A stretch of 64,000 nt of DNA from an uncultured Verrucomicrobia subdivision 3 bacterium (GTDB lineage Bacteria; Verrucomicrobiota; Verrucomicrobiia; Limisphaerales; UBA11358), in assembly GCA_903878805.1 (NCBI GenBank), contig CAIRJF010000029.1, positions 1 through 64,000 on the forward strand. The letters are read 5' to 3'. Every line of letters begins with the position of its first letter. Position 1 is the first letter of the stretch. Below are positions 25,983-33,522 of this stretch, in pieces. The position numbers were made by a program, and so were the translations under genes. The notes under the pieces were generated by a model that was not told where the DNA came from, did not search any database, and was given only the letters and a program-made list of their open reading frames with translations.

Positions 25983-26294
25983 ATGAACCTTGCTGAACTC
26001 CAAAAAAAATTGATTGCCGCCGCCCGGCTCCAAACCCCGGACGAGCGCGTGCCCTATGCCTTTGAGAAGCGTATCACGGCCCTCATCGCAGCGCGCAAGG
26101 CTGCCGATCAATGGTTGTTTTGGACGCGTGGCCTGTGGCGCGCGGCGGCGGCGTGCGTGGCCGTGGCATGCTTCTTCGGCGCGGTTTCGTTATTCACCCC
26201 GAAAACTGTGGAAAACACGAACGACCTGTCGCAGGATTTTGAAAACACGCTGCTTGCCTCGGCGGATTTGCCGGACACTTCCCCGACGCCGTGA
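25983..26294 (+). CDS. Putative anti-sigma or small membrane protein
   Basis: 103 residues from ATG 25983. N-terminal helix (LAELQKKLIAAARLQTPDER), VPYAFEKRITALIAARKA, one transmembrane helix (AAAACVAVACFFGAVSLF) and a short periplasmic tail rich in Asp and Pro. Position directly after the ECF sigma gene suggests an anti-sigma factor, with the N-terminal part holding the sigma factor at the membrane. It has no zinc-binding HxxxCxxC motif, so it is not a standard ZAS anti-sigma. The stop overlaps the next start. Confidence 0.7.
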   Translation: MNLAELQKKLIAAARLQTPDERVPYAFEKRITALIAARKAADQWLFWTRGLWRAAAACVAVACFFGAVSLFTPKTVENTNDLSQDFENTLLASADLPDTSPTP

Positions 26295-26794
26295 ACAATT
26301 GGAGAGTCATTTTTGCGACTGCGGTCATTTTCGGCGCGGGTGTGATTACTGGCGGGCTGCTGGTAAATTATGTCCAGAACTCGCGGCCAAAATCCGCGCA
26401 TAAAGCGGCGGCGGAAATCCGGGTGGCCACTAATCAGGTCGCCCATCCTGCGCCCGAAGTTGCCTCCTTGCGTGCGCCGCAAATCTTGAGCAAACAATTT
26501 TTGCAGCGGCTGCAGGAAAAATTAAGCCTTACCAAAGACCAGAACGAGGCGATCCAAAAAATCATTGATGACGGCCAGAACCAGATGCGCAAGGTGATTT
26601 TTGATTCGTGCTTGGAAATCCGCGATGTCCTCACGCTCGAGCAGCAAAAGCAGTTTGATGATTTGATGAAGCGCCAATTTCGCAAAGTGCTTTACAACAC
26701 CAACTCGGTTCCGGCGCTCCCGCCCGCCACCAATTCGCCGGCGACCAACGCGCCGGCGACCAACGCGCCGGCGACCAACGCGCCGGCGATTTAA
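26291..26794 (+). CDS. Spy/CpxP-like periplasmic protein with Pro-Ala-Thr-Asn repeat tail
   Basis: 167 residues. N-terminal signal anchor (VIFATAVIFGAGVITGGLLV). The middle is a long helical hairpin, FLQRLQEKLSLTKDQNEAIQ and then LEIRDVLTLEQQKQFDDLMK, where L-T-x-x-Q occurs twice (LTKDQ, LTLEQ), the mark of CpxP/Spy/CnrX-like heavy-metal or envelope stress proteins. The last 25 residues repeat PATNAPATN. As the third gene of the ECF operon it probably acts as periplasmic sensor or chaperone, comparable to CnrX upstream of CnrH, though the signal is unknown. Confidence 0.78.
   Translation: MNNWRVIFATAVIFGAGVITGGLLVNYVQNSRPKSAHKAAAEIRVATNQVAHPAPEVASLRAPQILSKQFLQRLQEKLSLTKDQNEAIQKIIDDGQNQMRKVIFDSCLEIRDVLTLEQQKQFDDLMKRQFRKVLYNTNSVPALPPATNSPATNAPATNAPATNAPAI
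26728..26790. repeat. 15-base tandem repeat at end of Spy-like gene
   Basis: About four copies of a 15-base unit GCGCCGGCGACCAAC (the first copy begins TCGCCGGCGACCAAC) encode the PATNA tail. Perfect 15-base periodicity keeps frame and makes copy number likely to vary between strains. Confidence 0.85.
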
Positions 26795-26796
26795 AT

Positions 26797-27498
26797 TTAT
26801 TCCGTGTCCAGCACCGAACTGATCTTCTTGCGCAACTCCTTGTTCACTGCGTTGGCTGAACGGTTCGCATCCACGATGTCGAAGCCGTAAGTTTTCTGCA
26901 TCGCCTTGAAGGCGCTCTGCATCGAGGCTTGGTATTTCAAGAAGCTGTCAAAAACTTCGCGCGACAGGCCGAGGTCCATGCCGCTTTCCCAGTAATCCAA
27001 GGTGGCGTTTTTGGAAAGATTGCGTTGCACAAGTTCTTCGGGTTCCACCGACAGATAAAACACCGCGTCCGGCACCGGCGCGATGCCGTAAAGATTTTTC
27101 AGCCATTTTTCATCCATGCCGCGCACCATGTCGCGCGCCATCAGCGTGTAAATATAGCGATCCGACAACACGATGAAACCTGCTTTGAGCGCGGGTAGAA
27201 TGATGTTTTCCAACTGGTCGGCAAAATCTGTCGCGTAAAAAAGGCTCAAGGTCGTCCGGCTCAAAACATTCCCGTCCTGCGCCTTTTCGAGTTCCTCACT
27301 GACAAGCGTGGAACGTTTCAAACCGACTTGCACCGTCGGGCGGCCGCTCGTTTCCAGCCAGTTGACCAGTTCGGCGATTTGCGTGGAACGACCAGAACCA
27401 TCCGCGCCCTCGACGACAATTAATTTTCCGCCGAGGTCTTCGGGCTTCACGCGCGGAATGCCGTGGCCATAAAATTTATGCGATTTTTTTGCGCTCAT
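26797..27498 (-). CDS. Thymidylate-kinase-like protein with altered P-loop
   Basis: 233 residues in the thymidylate kinase fold: LIVVEGADGSGRSTQIAELV, DRYIYTLMARD, VPDAVFYLSVEPEELVQR. The Walker A lysine, nearly invariant in this family (GxxGxGK[ST]), is arginine here (GSGRST, codon CGT). The neighbouring paralogue keeps lysine. The usual DRYxxS segment reads DRYIYT. It may be a regulatory or substrate-divergent paralogue, or a nucleotide-binding subunit. It overlaps the other kinase-like gene by four bases, so they are cotranslated and may form a heteromer. Confidence 0.8.
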   Translation of the reverse strand: MSAKKSHKFYGHGIPRVKPEDLGGKLIVVEGADGSGRSTQIAELVNWLETSGRPTVQVGLKRSTLVSEELEKAQDGNVLSRTTLSLFYATDFADQLENIILPALKAGFIVLSDRYIYTLMARDMVRGMDEKWLKNLYGIAPVPDAVFYLSVEPEELVQRNLSKNATLDYWESGMDLGLSREVFDSFLKYQASMQSAFKAMQKTYGFDIVDANRSANAVNKELRKKISSVLDTE

Positions 27499-28244
27499 GC
27501 GGCTTTGTCCTCCAATTCCTCTTTTTCATCGCGGTCCGTCACAAGCGACGGCGGCAACGGTAGCGGGCTTTTCCGTTTGAATTTTTTCAAATCAATTTTC
27601 TCACTCACCAGTTTGCGGACGATGACCTGCTGTTTTTCCACGTTCACATTTGCGTCCATCGTCACAAAATTGAACTCTTTGCTCATCGCCATGTATTGCT
27701 CCAAAATGCGACCTTGGAAAATTTTGAAACTTTCATAAGGGTCTTTGGACAACCCCAAATCCATGCCCGCTTCAAAAAATTTCAACTTCGGACGGCCTTC
27801 CAAAATGCGGTTCAACGACACTTCCAAATCCGCCTTGAAAAACATCGTCAAATCCGGCGCGCAAGCAAAACTGTAATTGCCGCGCACCCATTCTGCCGGA
27901 CAACCACGCGTCACGTCGCGCGCGAAAGCCGTGAAAACATAACGGTCGCACAACACAATATATCCCGCGCGCAAAAGCGGCACGAGATGCCGTTCGTAGC
28001 GGTCGGCAAAATCCGTTGCATGAATCAAACTGAAAGTGGTTGGCGTGAGCAGTTCGCGTTTTTTACCTTTGCTTGTGGCAGATTTGACCAGCTCGGAAGA
28101 ATTCCATTCGCTGAAATAAACTTTGATGCCCTCGGCTTCAAGCCAGCGTTTGAGCAGATAAATCTGCGTGGACTTGCCCGAACCGTCGAGACCTTCGACG
28201 GCAATCAGACGGCCCGGAAAATTGGATTCGGCAAAAGTTTTCAT
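27495..28244 (-). CDS. tmk: Thymidylate kinase family protein
   Basis: About 249 residues from ATG 28244 (MKTFAESNFPGRLIAVEGLD). P-loop AVEGLDGSGKSTQIYLLKRW, then DRYVFTAFARDVTRGCP and PDLTMFFKADLEVSLNRI. The conserved shape is of a dTMP kinase, which makes dTDP for DNA synthesis. An unusual C-terminal tail (residues 220-249, Lys/Pro then Glu/Asp-rich) extends beyond the family. It is paralogous to the next gene and overlaps it by four bases. Whether it is the cell's main dTMP kinase is not certain. Confidence 0.82.
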   Translation of the reverse strand: MKTFAESNFPGRLIAVEGLDGSGKSTQIYLLKRWLEAEGIKVYFSEWNSSELVKSATSKGKKRELLTPTTFSLIHATDFADRYERHLVPLLRAGYIVLCDRYVFTAFARDVTRGCPAEWVRGNYSFACAPDLTMFFKADLEVSLNRILEGRPKLKFFEAGMDLGLSKDPYESFKIFQGRILEQYMAMSKEFNFVTMDANVNVEKQQVIVRKLVSEKIDLKKFKRKSPLPLPPSLVTDRDEKEELEDKAA

Positions 28245-28459
28245 GCGTTGCGCAAAGCGCGTTTTTCTAAAATAGCGAAACTGGCGACGGTCACAAGCCC
28301 AACTTAATAACACAAATTTATCCACGCCGTGTTAAAATCAGGTGACAAAACCGGTGGGTTCAGTTCGCTTGTGAAAAAAATCACAAATTGGACTTGCCCG
28401 TTTTTGCGACGGCAGCTAGGCTCTCGCTTGCGCTTTTTTCGCGCAAAATTTTTTAGCAA

Positions 28460-28990
28460 ATGCAGACTCAAACCGAATACGGCTACAATTCAAAGGTGGA
28501 AGGCGACGTCGTCCTCACGACCGTGGACGCCGCGCTCGCGTGGTTCCGCAAAAATTCCGTCTGGCCGATGCCCATGGGTCTCGCGTGTTGCGCGATTGAG
28601 CTCATGGCCGTTGGCGCGAGCCGCTTTGACATTTCCCGTTTTGGTTCCGAAGTGATGCGTTTTTCGCCGCGTCAGGCTGACTGCATGATTGTCGCCGGCA
28701 CGGTTACTTACAAATCCGCCGGTTTTCTCAAACGCATTTACGACCAGATGCCCGAGCCGAAATGGGTCATCGCGATGGGCGCGTGCGCCTCGACCGGCGG
28801 GATGTATCGCAGCTACGCCGTATTGCAAGGCGTGGACAAAGTTGTGCCCGTGGATGTTTATATCGCCGGCTGCCCGCCGCGCCCCGAAGCCGTGCTGGAC
28901 GCGCTGATGAAAATCCAAAAGAAAATCGGCACCCAACCCATTTTGCAGGGAACCGTCGCGGCAAAATTGCTGCACCTCGAAGAAAAATAA
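28460..28990 (+). CDS. nuoB: NADH-quinone oxidoreductase subunit B
   Basis: 176 residues. Carries the N2 [4Fe-4S] cluster next to the quinone site of complex [20 protein letters not shown] gives the paired cysteines, [10 protein letters not shown] and AGCPPRPE the other two. It is the first recognised gene of the cluster; nuoA, which normally precedes it, is absent. The 215 bases upstream hold TTGTGA-A-repeat-TCACAA, a small dyad, but no confident promoter. nuoC follows after four bases. Confidence 0.97.
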   Translation: MQTQTEYGYNSKVEGDVVLTTVDAALAWFRKNSVWPMPMGLACCAIELMAVGASRFDISRFGSEVMRFSPRQADCMIVAGTVTYKSAGFLKRIYDQMPEPKWVIAMGACASTGGMYRSYAVLQGVDKVVPVDVYIAGCPPRPEAVLDALMKIQKKIGTQPILQGTVAAKLLHLEEK

Positions 28991-28994
28991 ATCC

Positions 28995-29621
28995 GTGTCC
29001 GCCCTCGAATCTGCCAATAAAATCAAGGCCAAGTTCGGCGCGCTCGTCGCCGAGCCGACGGAATTTCGTGGTGAGATCACGCTGAAAATTGCCGACGCCG
29101 AACAGATTTTTGACGTCTGCCTTTTTGCCAAAAAACAGCTTGGCTTCGATTATCTCGTGGATATTTCCAGCGTGGACAATTACGGCGAAGACCCGCGCTG
29201 GACGGTGGTTTATCATTTGCGCGGCGTCGCGAGCGGCGAGGAATTGCGCCTGAAAACGGACGTCAGCGAGGAAAAATCCGAGCTGCCGAGCGTGCTGCCT
29301 GTCTGGCGCACGGCCAACTGGCACGAACGCGAAATTTACGACATGATGGGCATCCGTTTCAGCGGCCATCCCGATTTGCGCCGCATTTTGATGTGGGAAG
29401 GTTATCCGTATCATCCGTTGCGGAAAGATTTCCCGCTCGCCGGCAAGCCGTCGGATTTGCCCGGCGTGGCGTTCACCCAAGTGACGCCGATGGAAGGCGG
29501 ACCGTTCGTGACGTTGCCGAGCAGCAGCGATTCGATTGCGCGCGAGCCGCGCGTTCGCGTGCCAGAAAGTGCCGAGCCCGCGATCAGCGACAAGCGACTT
29601 GTTGATGGGAAGCTTAAATAA
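28995..29621 (+). CDS. nuoC: NADH-quinone oxidoreductase subunit C
   Basis: 208 residues from a GTG start. Peripheral-arm 30-kDa subunit. The signature WRTANWHEREIYDMMGIRFS, GHPDLRRILMWEGYPYHPLR and KDFPLAG is intact. nuoC and nuoD are separate genes, unlike the fused nuoCD of E. coli. A C-terminal extension (residues 170-208) is variable in the family. It is separated from nuoD by an unrelated gene. Confidence 0.97.
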   Translation: MSALESANKIKAKFGALVAEPTEFRGEITLKIADAEQIFDVCLFAKKQLGFDYLVDISSVDNYGEDPRWTVVYHLRGVASGEELRLKTDVSEEKSELPSVLPVWRTANWHEREIYDMMGIRFSGHPDLRRILMWEGYPYHPLRKDFPLAGKPSDLPGVAFTQVTPMEGGPFVTLPSSSDSIAREPRVRVPESAEPAISDKRLVDGKLK

Positions 29622-29626
29622 TTTTC

Positions 29627-30115
29627 ATGGCCTTTTGGAATTCAAAAAAATCGCCGAAGCTTCAAGACCAAAGTTTTGAAGAGTTGGCGCAAATGTTTTT
29701 TGCATTGCCCGACGATCCAACGCCGGGTTCTGAATTTCTTGATGCAAGCCAGCTCAATTTTAGCGTTGAAAGTCTTGCCTCGGTTGACAAACACCTTGAG
29801 GTAATGCGTAAAAAGAATTTGGAAGGCCAATCGTTGATTAAATTTGTCCTTCGTTGCGGTGCTTATGTTGGTGAAGTTATTCGCCGCAACATCAAAGGCA
29901 AAGAATATCATTGGCTGGATTACGACGATGCTGCAAAGCTCGATAAAAATGTTGCGGGATTTGGAAAAAGTATCGGAACTGTTGGAATTCTGTGGGATGG
30001 CAAAACAGGATTCACTTTCCCGCTGAATAAAGTAGTTAAATTTTTGCAAAATGGATCGGAAGACAGTGTCAGAGCTTTTGCAAGAGTCATAATTTCTCAA
30101 CCGAGTGTAGTTTAA
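29627..30115 (+). CDS. Unrelated hypothetical protein inserted between nuoC and nuoD
   Basis: 162 residues, soluble, AT-rich compared with nuoC and nuoD. Visible segments: SFEELAQMFFALPDDPTPGS, LIKFVLRCGAYVGEVIRRN, YHWLDYDDAAKLDKNV, and a C-terminal strand-rich part with GTVGILWDGKTGFTFPLNKV. I do not recognise the family; the shape hints at a small alpha/beta protein of the immunity or SMI1-like kind, which is only an impression. It has no cofactor or membrane motif linking it to complex I. It starts five bases after nuoC and ends four bases before nuoD. Confidence 0.7.
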   Translation: MAFWNSKKSPKLQDQSFEELAQMFFALPDDPTPGSEFLDASQLNFSVESLASVDKHLEVMRKKNLEGQSLIKFVLRCGAYVGEVIRRNIKGKEYHWLDYDDAAKLDKNVAGFGKSIGTVGILWDGKTGFTFPLNKVVKFLQNGSEDSVRAFARVIISQPSVV

Positions 30116-30119
30116 TTAA

Positions 30120-31388
30120 ATGGCCACCGTTCAAGACATTGAAATTCCCGATTCCGCCGCGCGCGCTGCGGCGATTGAAGAGGCGCAGGATATTCAGGGT
30201 GAGCGCATGGTCTTGAACATGGGGCCGTCGCATCCGGCCACGCACGGCGTCTTGCGCATCGTGCTGGAGCTGGACGGCGAAGTCATCACCAAGGCCGATC
30301 CCGATGTCGGTTATCTGCATCGCGGCGACGAAAAAATCGCCGAGAACATGACTTACACCCAGTTCATCCCTTACACGGACCGGCTGGATTATTTGTCGCC
30401 GCTCGCGAACAACGTCGCCTACGCGCTTGCGGTCGAAAAACTTCTCGGCATTCACGACAAACTGCCACCGCGCTGCCAATACATTCGCGTGATGGTCGCG
30501 GAACTCGCGCGCATCTCGTCGCACTTGCTCGGCCTTGGCGCGTTCGCGATGGACACCGGCGCGGTCACGGTTTTTTTGCTGACATTCACCGAGCGCGAAA
30601 AAATTTACAACCTCGCCGAAGCCGCGAGCGGCGCGCGTCTTACCACGACTTACACGCGCATCGGCGGTTTGATGCGCGACGTGCCGCCGACGTGGTGCGA
30701 TCAAGTCCGACAATTTCTCAAAGAATTTGCCGTCGCGCTCGACGAGGCGCACACGCTGCTCACGCGCAATCGCATTTGGGTGGATCGCCTGCGCGACCTC
30801 GGCCACATCTCCAAAGAGATGGCGATTGACTACGGTTTGAGCGGCCCGAATTTGCGCGGCAGCGGCGTGGAATGGGACTTGCGCAAAAATCAGCCGTATC
30901 TTTGCTACAAGGATTTGGATTTTGACATCGCCGTTGGTTCCGCTGGTGATTGTTACGACCGCTATCTCGTGCGCATGGAAGAAATGAAGCAGAGCATGAG
31001 AATTTTGGAGCAATGCTGTAATAAAATTCCCGGCGGCGCGGAAAATAAATCGCACGAGCCGGTCAACGTGGCTGACGGAAAAATCACGTTGCCCACGAAG
31101 GAAAAAGTTTTGACGAGCATGGAAGAATTGATCCATCAGTTCATGCTCGTGACCGAAGGCGTGAATTGTCCGCCCGGCGAAATTTATTTCGGCCACGAAA
31201 ACCCGAAGGGCGAACTGGGTTTTTACATCAACAGCAAGGGCGGCGGCACGCCCTATCGCCTGAAAATCCGCGCGCCCTCATTTATTAATTTGAGCATCCT
31301 CGGCGAACTGATGCCGGGTGCGATGATCAGCGACGTGCCCGTGATTTTGGGCTCGCTCGATTTCGTGATGGGAGAATCTGACCGATGA
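30120..31388 (+). CDS. nuoD: NADH-quinone oxidoreductase subunit D
   Basis: 422 residues. The 49-kDa catalytic subunit forming the quinone pocket. Conserved LNMGPSHPATHGVLRIVLEL, ARISSHLLGLGAFAMDTGAV, TTTYTRIGGLMRDVPP, LSGPNLRGSGVEWDLRK, and the C-terminal LGSLDFVMGESDR. The first 25 residues (ATVQDIEIPDSAARAAAIEE) are a family-variable extension. The stop overlaps nuoE by four bases. Confidence 0.97.
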   Translation: MATVQDIEIPDSAARAAAIEEAQDIQGERMVLNMGPSHPATHGVLRIVLELDGEVITKADPDVGYLHRGDEKIAENMTYTQFIPYTDRLDYLSPLANNVAYALAVEKLLGIHDKLPPRCQYIRVMVAELARISSHLLGLGAFAMDTGAVTVFLLTFTEREKIYNLAEAASGARLTTTYTRIGGLMRDVPPTWCDQVRQFLKEFAVALDEAHTLLTRNRIWVDRLRDLGHISKEMAIDYGLSGPNLRGSGVEWDLRKNQPYLCYKDLDFDIAVGSAGDCYDRYLVRMEEMKQSMRILEQCCNKIPGGAENKSHEPVNVADGKITLPTKEKVLTSMEELIHQFMLVTEGVNCPPGEIYFGHENPKGELGFYINSKGGGTPYRLKIRAPSFINLSILGELMPGAMISDVPVILGSLDFVMGESDR

Positions 31389-31870
31389 GCTTTCAAGCAA
31401 CAAAAGAATTAGAAGCCGAAGTTGACGAATTGGTCACGCACTATCCGGTCAAGCGCGCCGCGTCGCTGATGGTGCTGCACGCGATCCAGGAAAAGTTCGG
31501 CTGGATTTCGCGCGAGGCGGTTTTGTGGACGGCGAAAAAACTGGAGTTGCCGCCGATCAACATCCAGGAAATTTTGACGTTTTATCCGATGCTGCGGCAG
31601 GAGCCGATGGGCAAATATCAGATCAAGGTCTGCCGCACGTTGAGCTGCGCGCTCGGCGGCGCGTATGAATTGCGCGAGCATCTGTGCAAAAAATTCGGTC
31701 TGGACGCGCACGCGCACGGCGCGCAGACGACGTCGGACGGAAAGTTCACCGTGGAATTTGTCGAGTGCCTCGCCAGTTGCGGCACCGCGCCGGTGATGAT
31801 GTGCAACGATGATTTTTACGAAGGCGTTTCGCACGCGAAGGCGGATGAAATTGTGGGGAAATGCAAATGA
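31385..31870 (+). CDS. nuoE: NADH-quinone oxidoreductase subunit E
   Basis: 161 residues. The 24-kDa subunit binding the N1a [2Fe-2S] cluster. Cysteine pattern CRTLSCALGG and, later, VECLASCGTAPVMMCND is complete. KFGWISREAVLWTA and LTFYPMLRQEPMGKYQIKVC are typical. The stop is immediately followed by a perfect 20-base palindrome and then by an antisense tRNA before nuoF. Confidence 0.97.
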   Translation: MSFQATKELEAEVDELVTHYPVKRAASLMVLHAIQEKFGWISREAVLWTAKKLELPPINIQEILTFYPMLRQEPMGKYQIKVCRTLSCALGGAYELREHLCKKFGLDAHAHGAQTTSDGKFTVEFVECLASCGTAPVMMCNDDFYEGVSHAKADEIVGKCK

Positions 31871-31943
31871 AGACAGAATTAACAAAATTAACCGAATTAG
31901 GAATTTCCGGATTTAATTCTGTGAATTTTGTTAATTCTGTCTT
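31870..31943. repeat. Perfect palindrome between nuoE and the antisense tRNA
   Basis: Arms AAGACAGAATTAACAAAATT and the exact reverse complement (31924-31943) flank a 34-base loop that contains related units. It starts at the last base of the nuoE stop codon. As RNA it forms a 20-bp stem without a T-tract. It could stabilise the upstream mRNA end or act as a barrier between nuo and tRNA transcripts. It is another class of repeat than the carB element. Confidence 0.9.
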
Positions 31944-31959
31944 TAAGAAAATTGGCGAA

Positions 31960-32033
31960 TGGTTGCCCGACATGGATTTGAACCATGACAAACAGATTCA
32001 GAGTCTGCTGTGCTACCGTTACACCATCGGGCA
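31960..32033 (-). tRNA. tRNA-Gln (anticodon CTG)
   Basis: Read on the minus strand, a full cloverleaf: acceptor TGCCCGA pairing with TCGGGCA, discriminator A and encoded CCA; a D-arm; anticodon stem GCAGA/TCTGT with loop CTCTGAA, anticodon CTG; T-stem CATGG/CCATG around TTCAAAT. It reads CAG codons. It lies in the 190-base gap between nuoE and nuoF and points against the direction of the nuo operon. Nuo transcription would therefore produce an antisense copy of it. Confidence 0.92.
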
Positions 32034-32083
32034 AGACGGGACGAGCAGGCTAGAGAAATTTATTGAAGAGTCAAGTTGCTGAT

Positions 32084-33517
32084 ATGGCACAAGAATATAA
32101 ATTGATTTTGAAATACGCCGATGAACCGGGTTACACGCCGGACATCGAGTGCTATTTGCGTCACGGTGGCTACGCGGATTTGAAAAAGGCGCTCGCGATT
32201 GCGCCGAAGGATTTGGCCGATGGCAAAAAACTTTCGCCGCAGGAACAGATTCGCGAAGACGTGAAAATTTCCGGTCTGCGCGGTCGCGGTGGCGCGGGTT
32301 TTTCCTGCGGTCTCAAGTGGAGCTTCGTTGACCGCAAGAGCGGCAAGCCGATTTATCTCATCTGCAATGCGGACGAATCCGAGCCGGGCACGTTCAAGGA
32401 CCGGCAGATCATGTATAAGGATCCGCACCAGTTGATCGAAGGCATGGCCATCTCGTGCTTCGCGAACGACGTGCATCTCGCCTACATTTATATCCGTGGC
32501 GAAATGGTTGACGGCGCGAAAATCCTGAACGAAGCGTTGAAAGAAGCGCGTGCGAAAAATTTCCTCGGCAAAAATATTTGCGGCGGCGGCTACGATTTGG
32601 AGATGCACGTTCATCGCGGCGCCGGCGCTTACATTTGCGGCGAAGAAACAGGTTTGATCGAATCGCTCGAAGGCAAGCGGCCTTATCCGCGCATCAAACC
32701 GCCGTATTTTCCGGCGATCCTCGGTTTGTGGATGTGCCCGACCATCGTCAACAACGTCGAGACGCTTTGCAACGTAAAGCACATCGTCGCCATGGGCGGC
32801 GCGGCGTTCGCCAAGCTCGGCACGCCGAACAACACCGGCACGCGCATCGTGAGCTTGAGCGGCCACGTAAAGAAACCCGGCTACTACGAAATCGAAACCG
32901 GCAAGGCGACGATCGGCGAACTCATCAACGACCCGAAATTCGGCGGTGGTTTGCGCGATGGACGCAAATTGAAAGCCGTGATTCCCGGCGGATCGTCCGC
33001 GAAAGTTTTCAAGGCCGGCGAAAAATTCAAGCTCAAGAAAAAAGACGCCGAGGGCAAAGAAATTTTGGTCGAGACCGACATGCTCGATTTGCCTTACGAC
33101 TTTGATTCGCTCGCCGCCGCCGGTTCGATGAGCGGTTCCAGCGCGATCATCGTGATGGACGATTCCACCGACATCGTCGAGGCGCTCGCGAACTTGTCCG
33201 AATTTTACGCCCACGAAAGTTGCGGTCAATGCACGCCTTGCCGCGAAGGCGCGCTATGGATGAGCAAGACGCTGCATCGCCTGACGCACGGCGAAGGCCG
33301 CGCGGCCGACGCGGATTATCTCGTGAAGATCGCCGACAACATCCCCGGCGGCCGCACGATTTGCGCATTCGGCGAAGCCTGTTCCTGGCCGGTGCAAAGT
33401 TTCGTTGCGAAATTCAAAGACGAATTCGTCGCGAAAGGCGCGGCGGATGAAGCGCGTCACGCGAAGCAAGTTGCCGCGCCCGTTGAAACAAAAGAATTAG
33501 CCGCCGCGCACCATTGA
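32084..33517 (+). CDS. nuoF: NADH-quinone oxidoreductase subunit F
   Basis: About 477 residues from ATG 32084 (MAQEYKLILKYADEPGYTPD); an in-frame TTG at 32063 is less likely. The 51-kDa NADH-binding subunit with FMN and the N3 cluster: GLRGRGGAGFSCGLKWSFV, CNADESEPGTFKDR, GAGAYICGEETGLIESLEG, and SCGQCTPCREGALWM with the fourth cysteine in GRTICAFGEACSWPVQSF. All redox residues are present. It is preceded by the antisense tRNA and overlaps the nuoG reading region by a few bases. Confidence 0.97.
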   Translation: MAQEYKLILKYADEPGYTPDIECYLRHGGYADLKKALAIAPKDLADGKKLSPQEQIREDVKISGLRGRGGAGFSCGLKWSFVDRKSGKPIYLICNADESEPGTFKDRQIMYKDPHQLIEGMAISCFANDVHLAYIYIRGEMVDGAKILNEALKEARAKNFLGKNICGGGYDLEMHVHRGAGAYICGEETGLIESLEGKRPYPRIKPPYFPAILGLWMCPTIVNNVETLCNVKHIVAMGGAAFAKLGTPNNTGTRIVSLSGHVKKPGYYEIETGKATIGELINDPKFGGGLRDGRKLKAVIPGGSSAKVFKAGEKFKLKKKDAEGKEILVETDMLDLPYDFDSLAAAGSMSGSSAIIVMDDSTDIVEALANLSEFYAHESCGQCTPCREGALWMSKTLHRLTHGEGRAADADYLVKIADNIPGGRTICAFGEACSWPVQSFVAKFKDEFVAKGAADEARHAKQVAAPVETKELAAAHH

Positions 33518-33522
33518 TCGCC

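Noticed and set aside
28390-28430. Possible promoter for nuoB (TTGCCC, 17-base gap, TAGGCT)
   Set aside because: Only four and three of six consensus bases match; not distinguishable from chance.
30087-31196. 369-codon frame opposite nuoD
   Set aside because: Antisense to conserved nuoD; arginine- and histidine-rich, typical of a reverse-frame shadow.
31861-32082. 73-codon frame between nuoE and nuoF
   Set aside because: It reads through the palindrome and the antisense tRNA; not a plausible protein.
32060-33229. 389-codon frame opposite nuoF
   Set aside because: Antisense to nuoF, whose flavin and Fe-S motifs are all intact.
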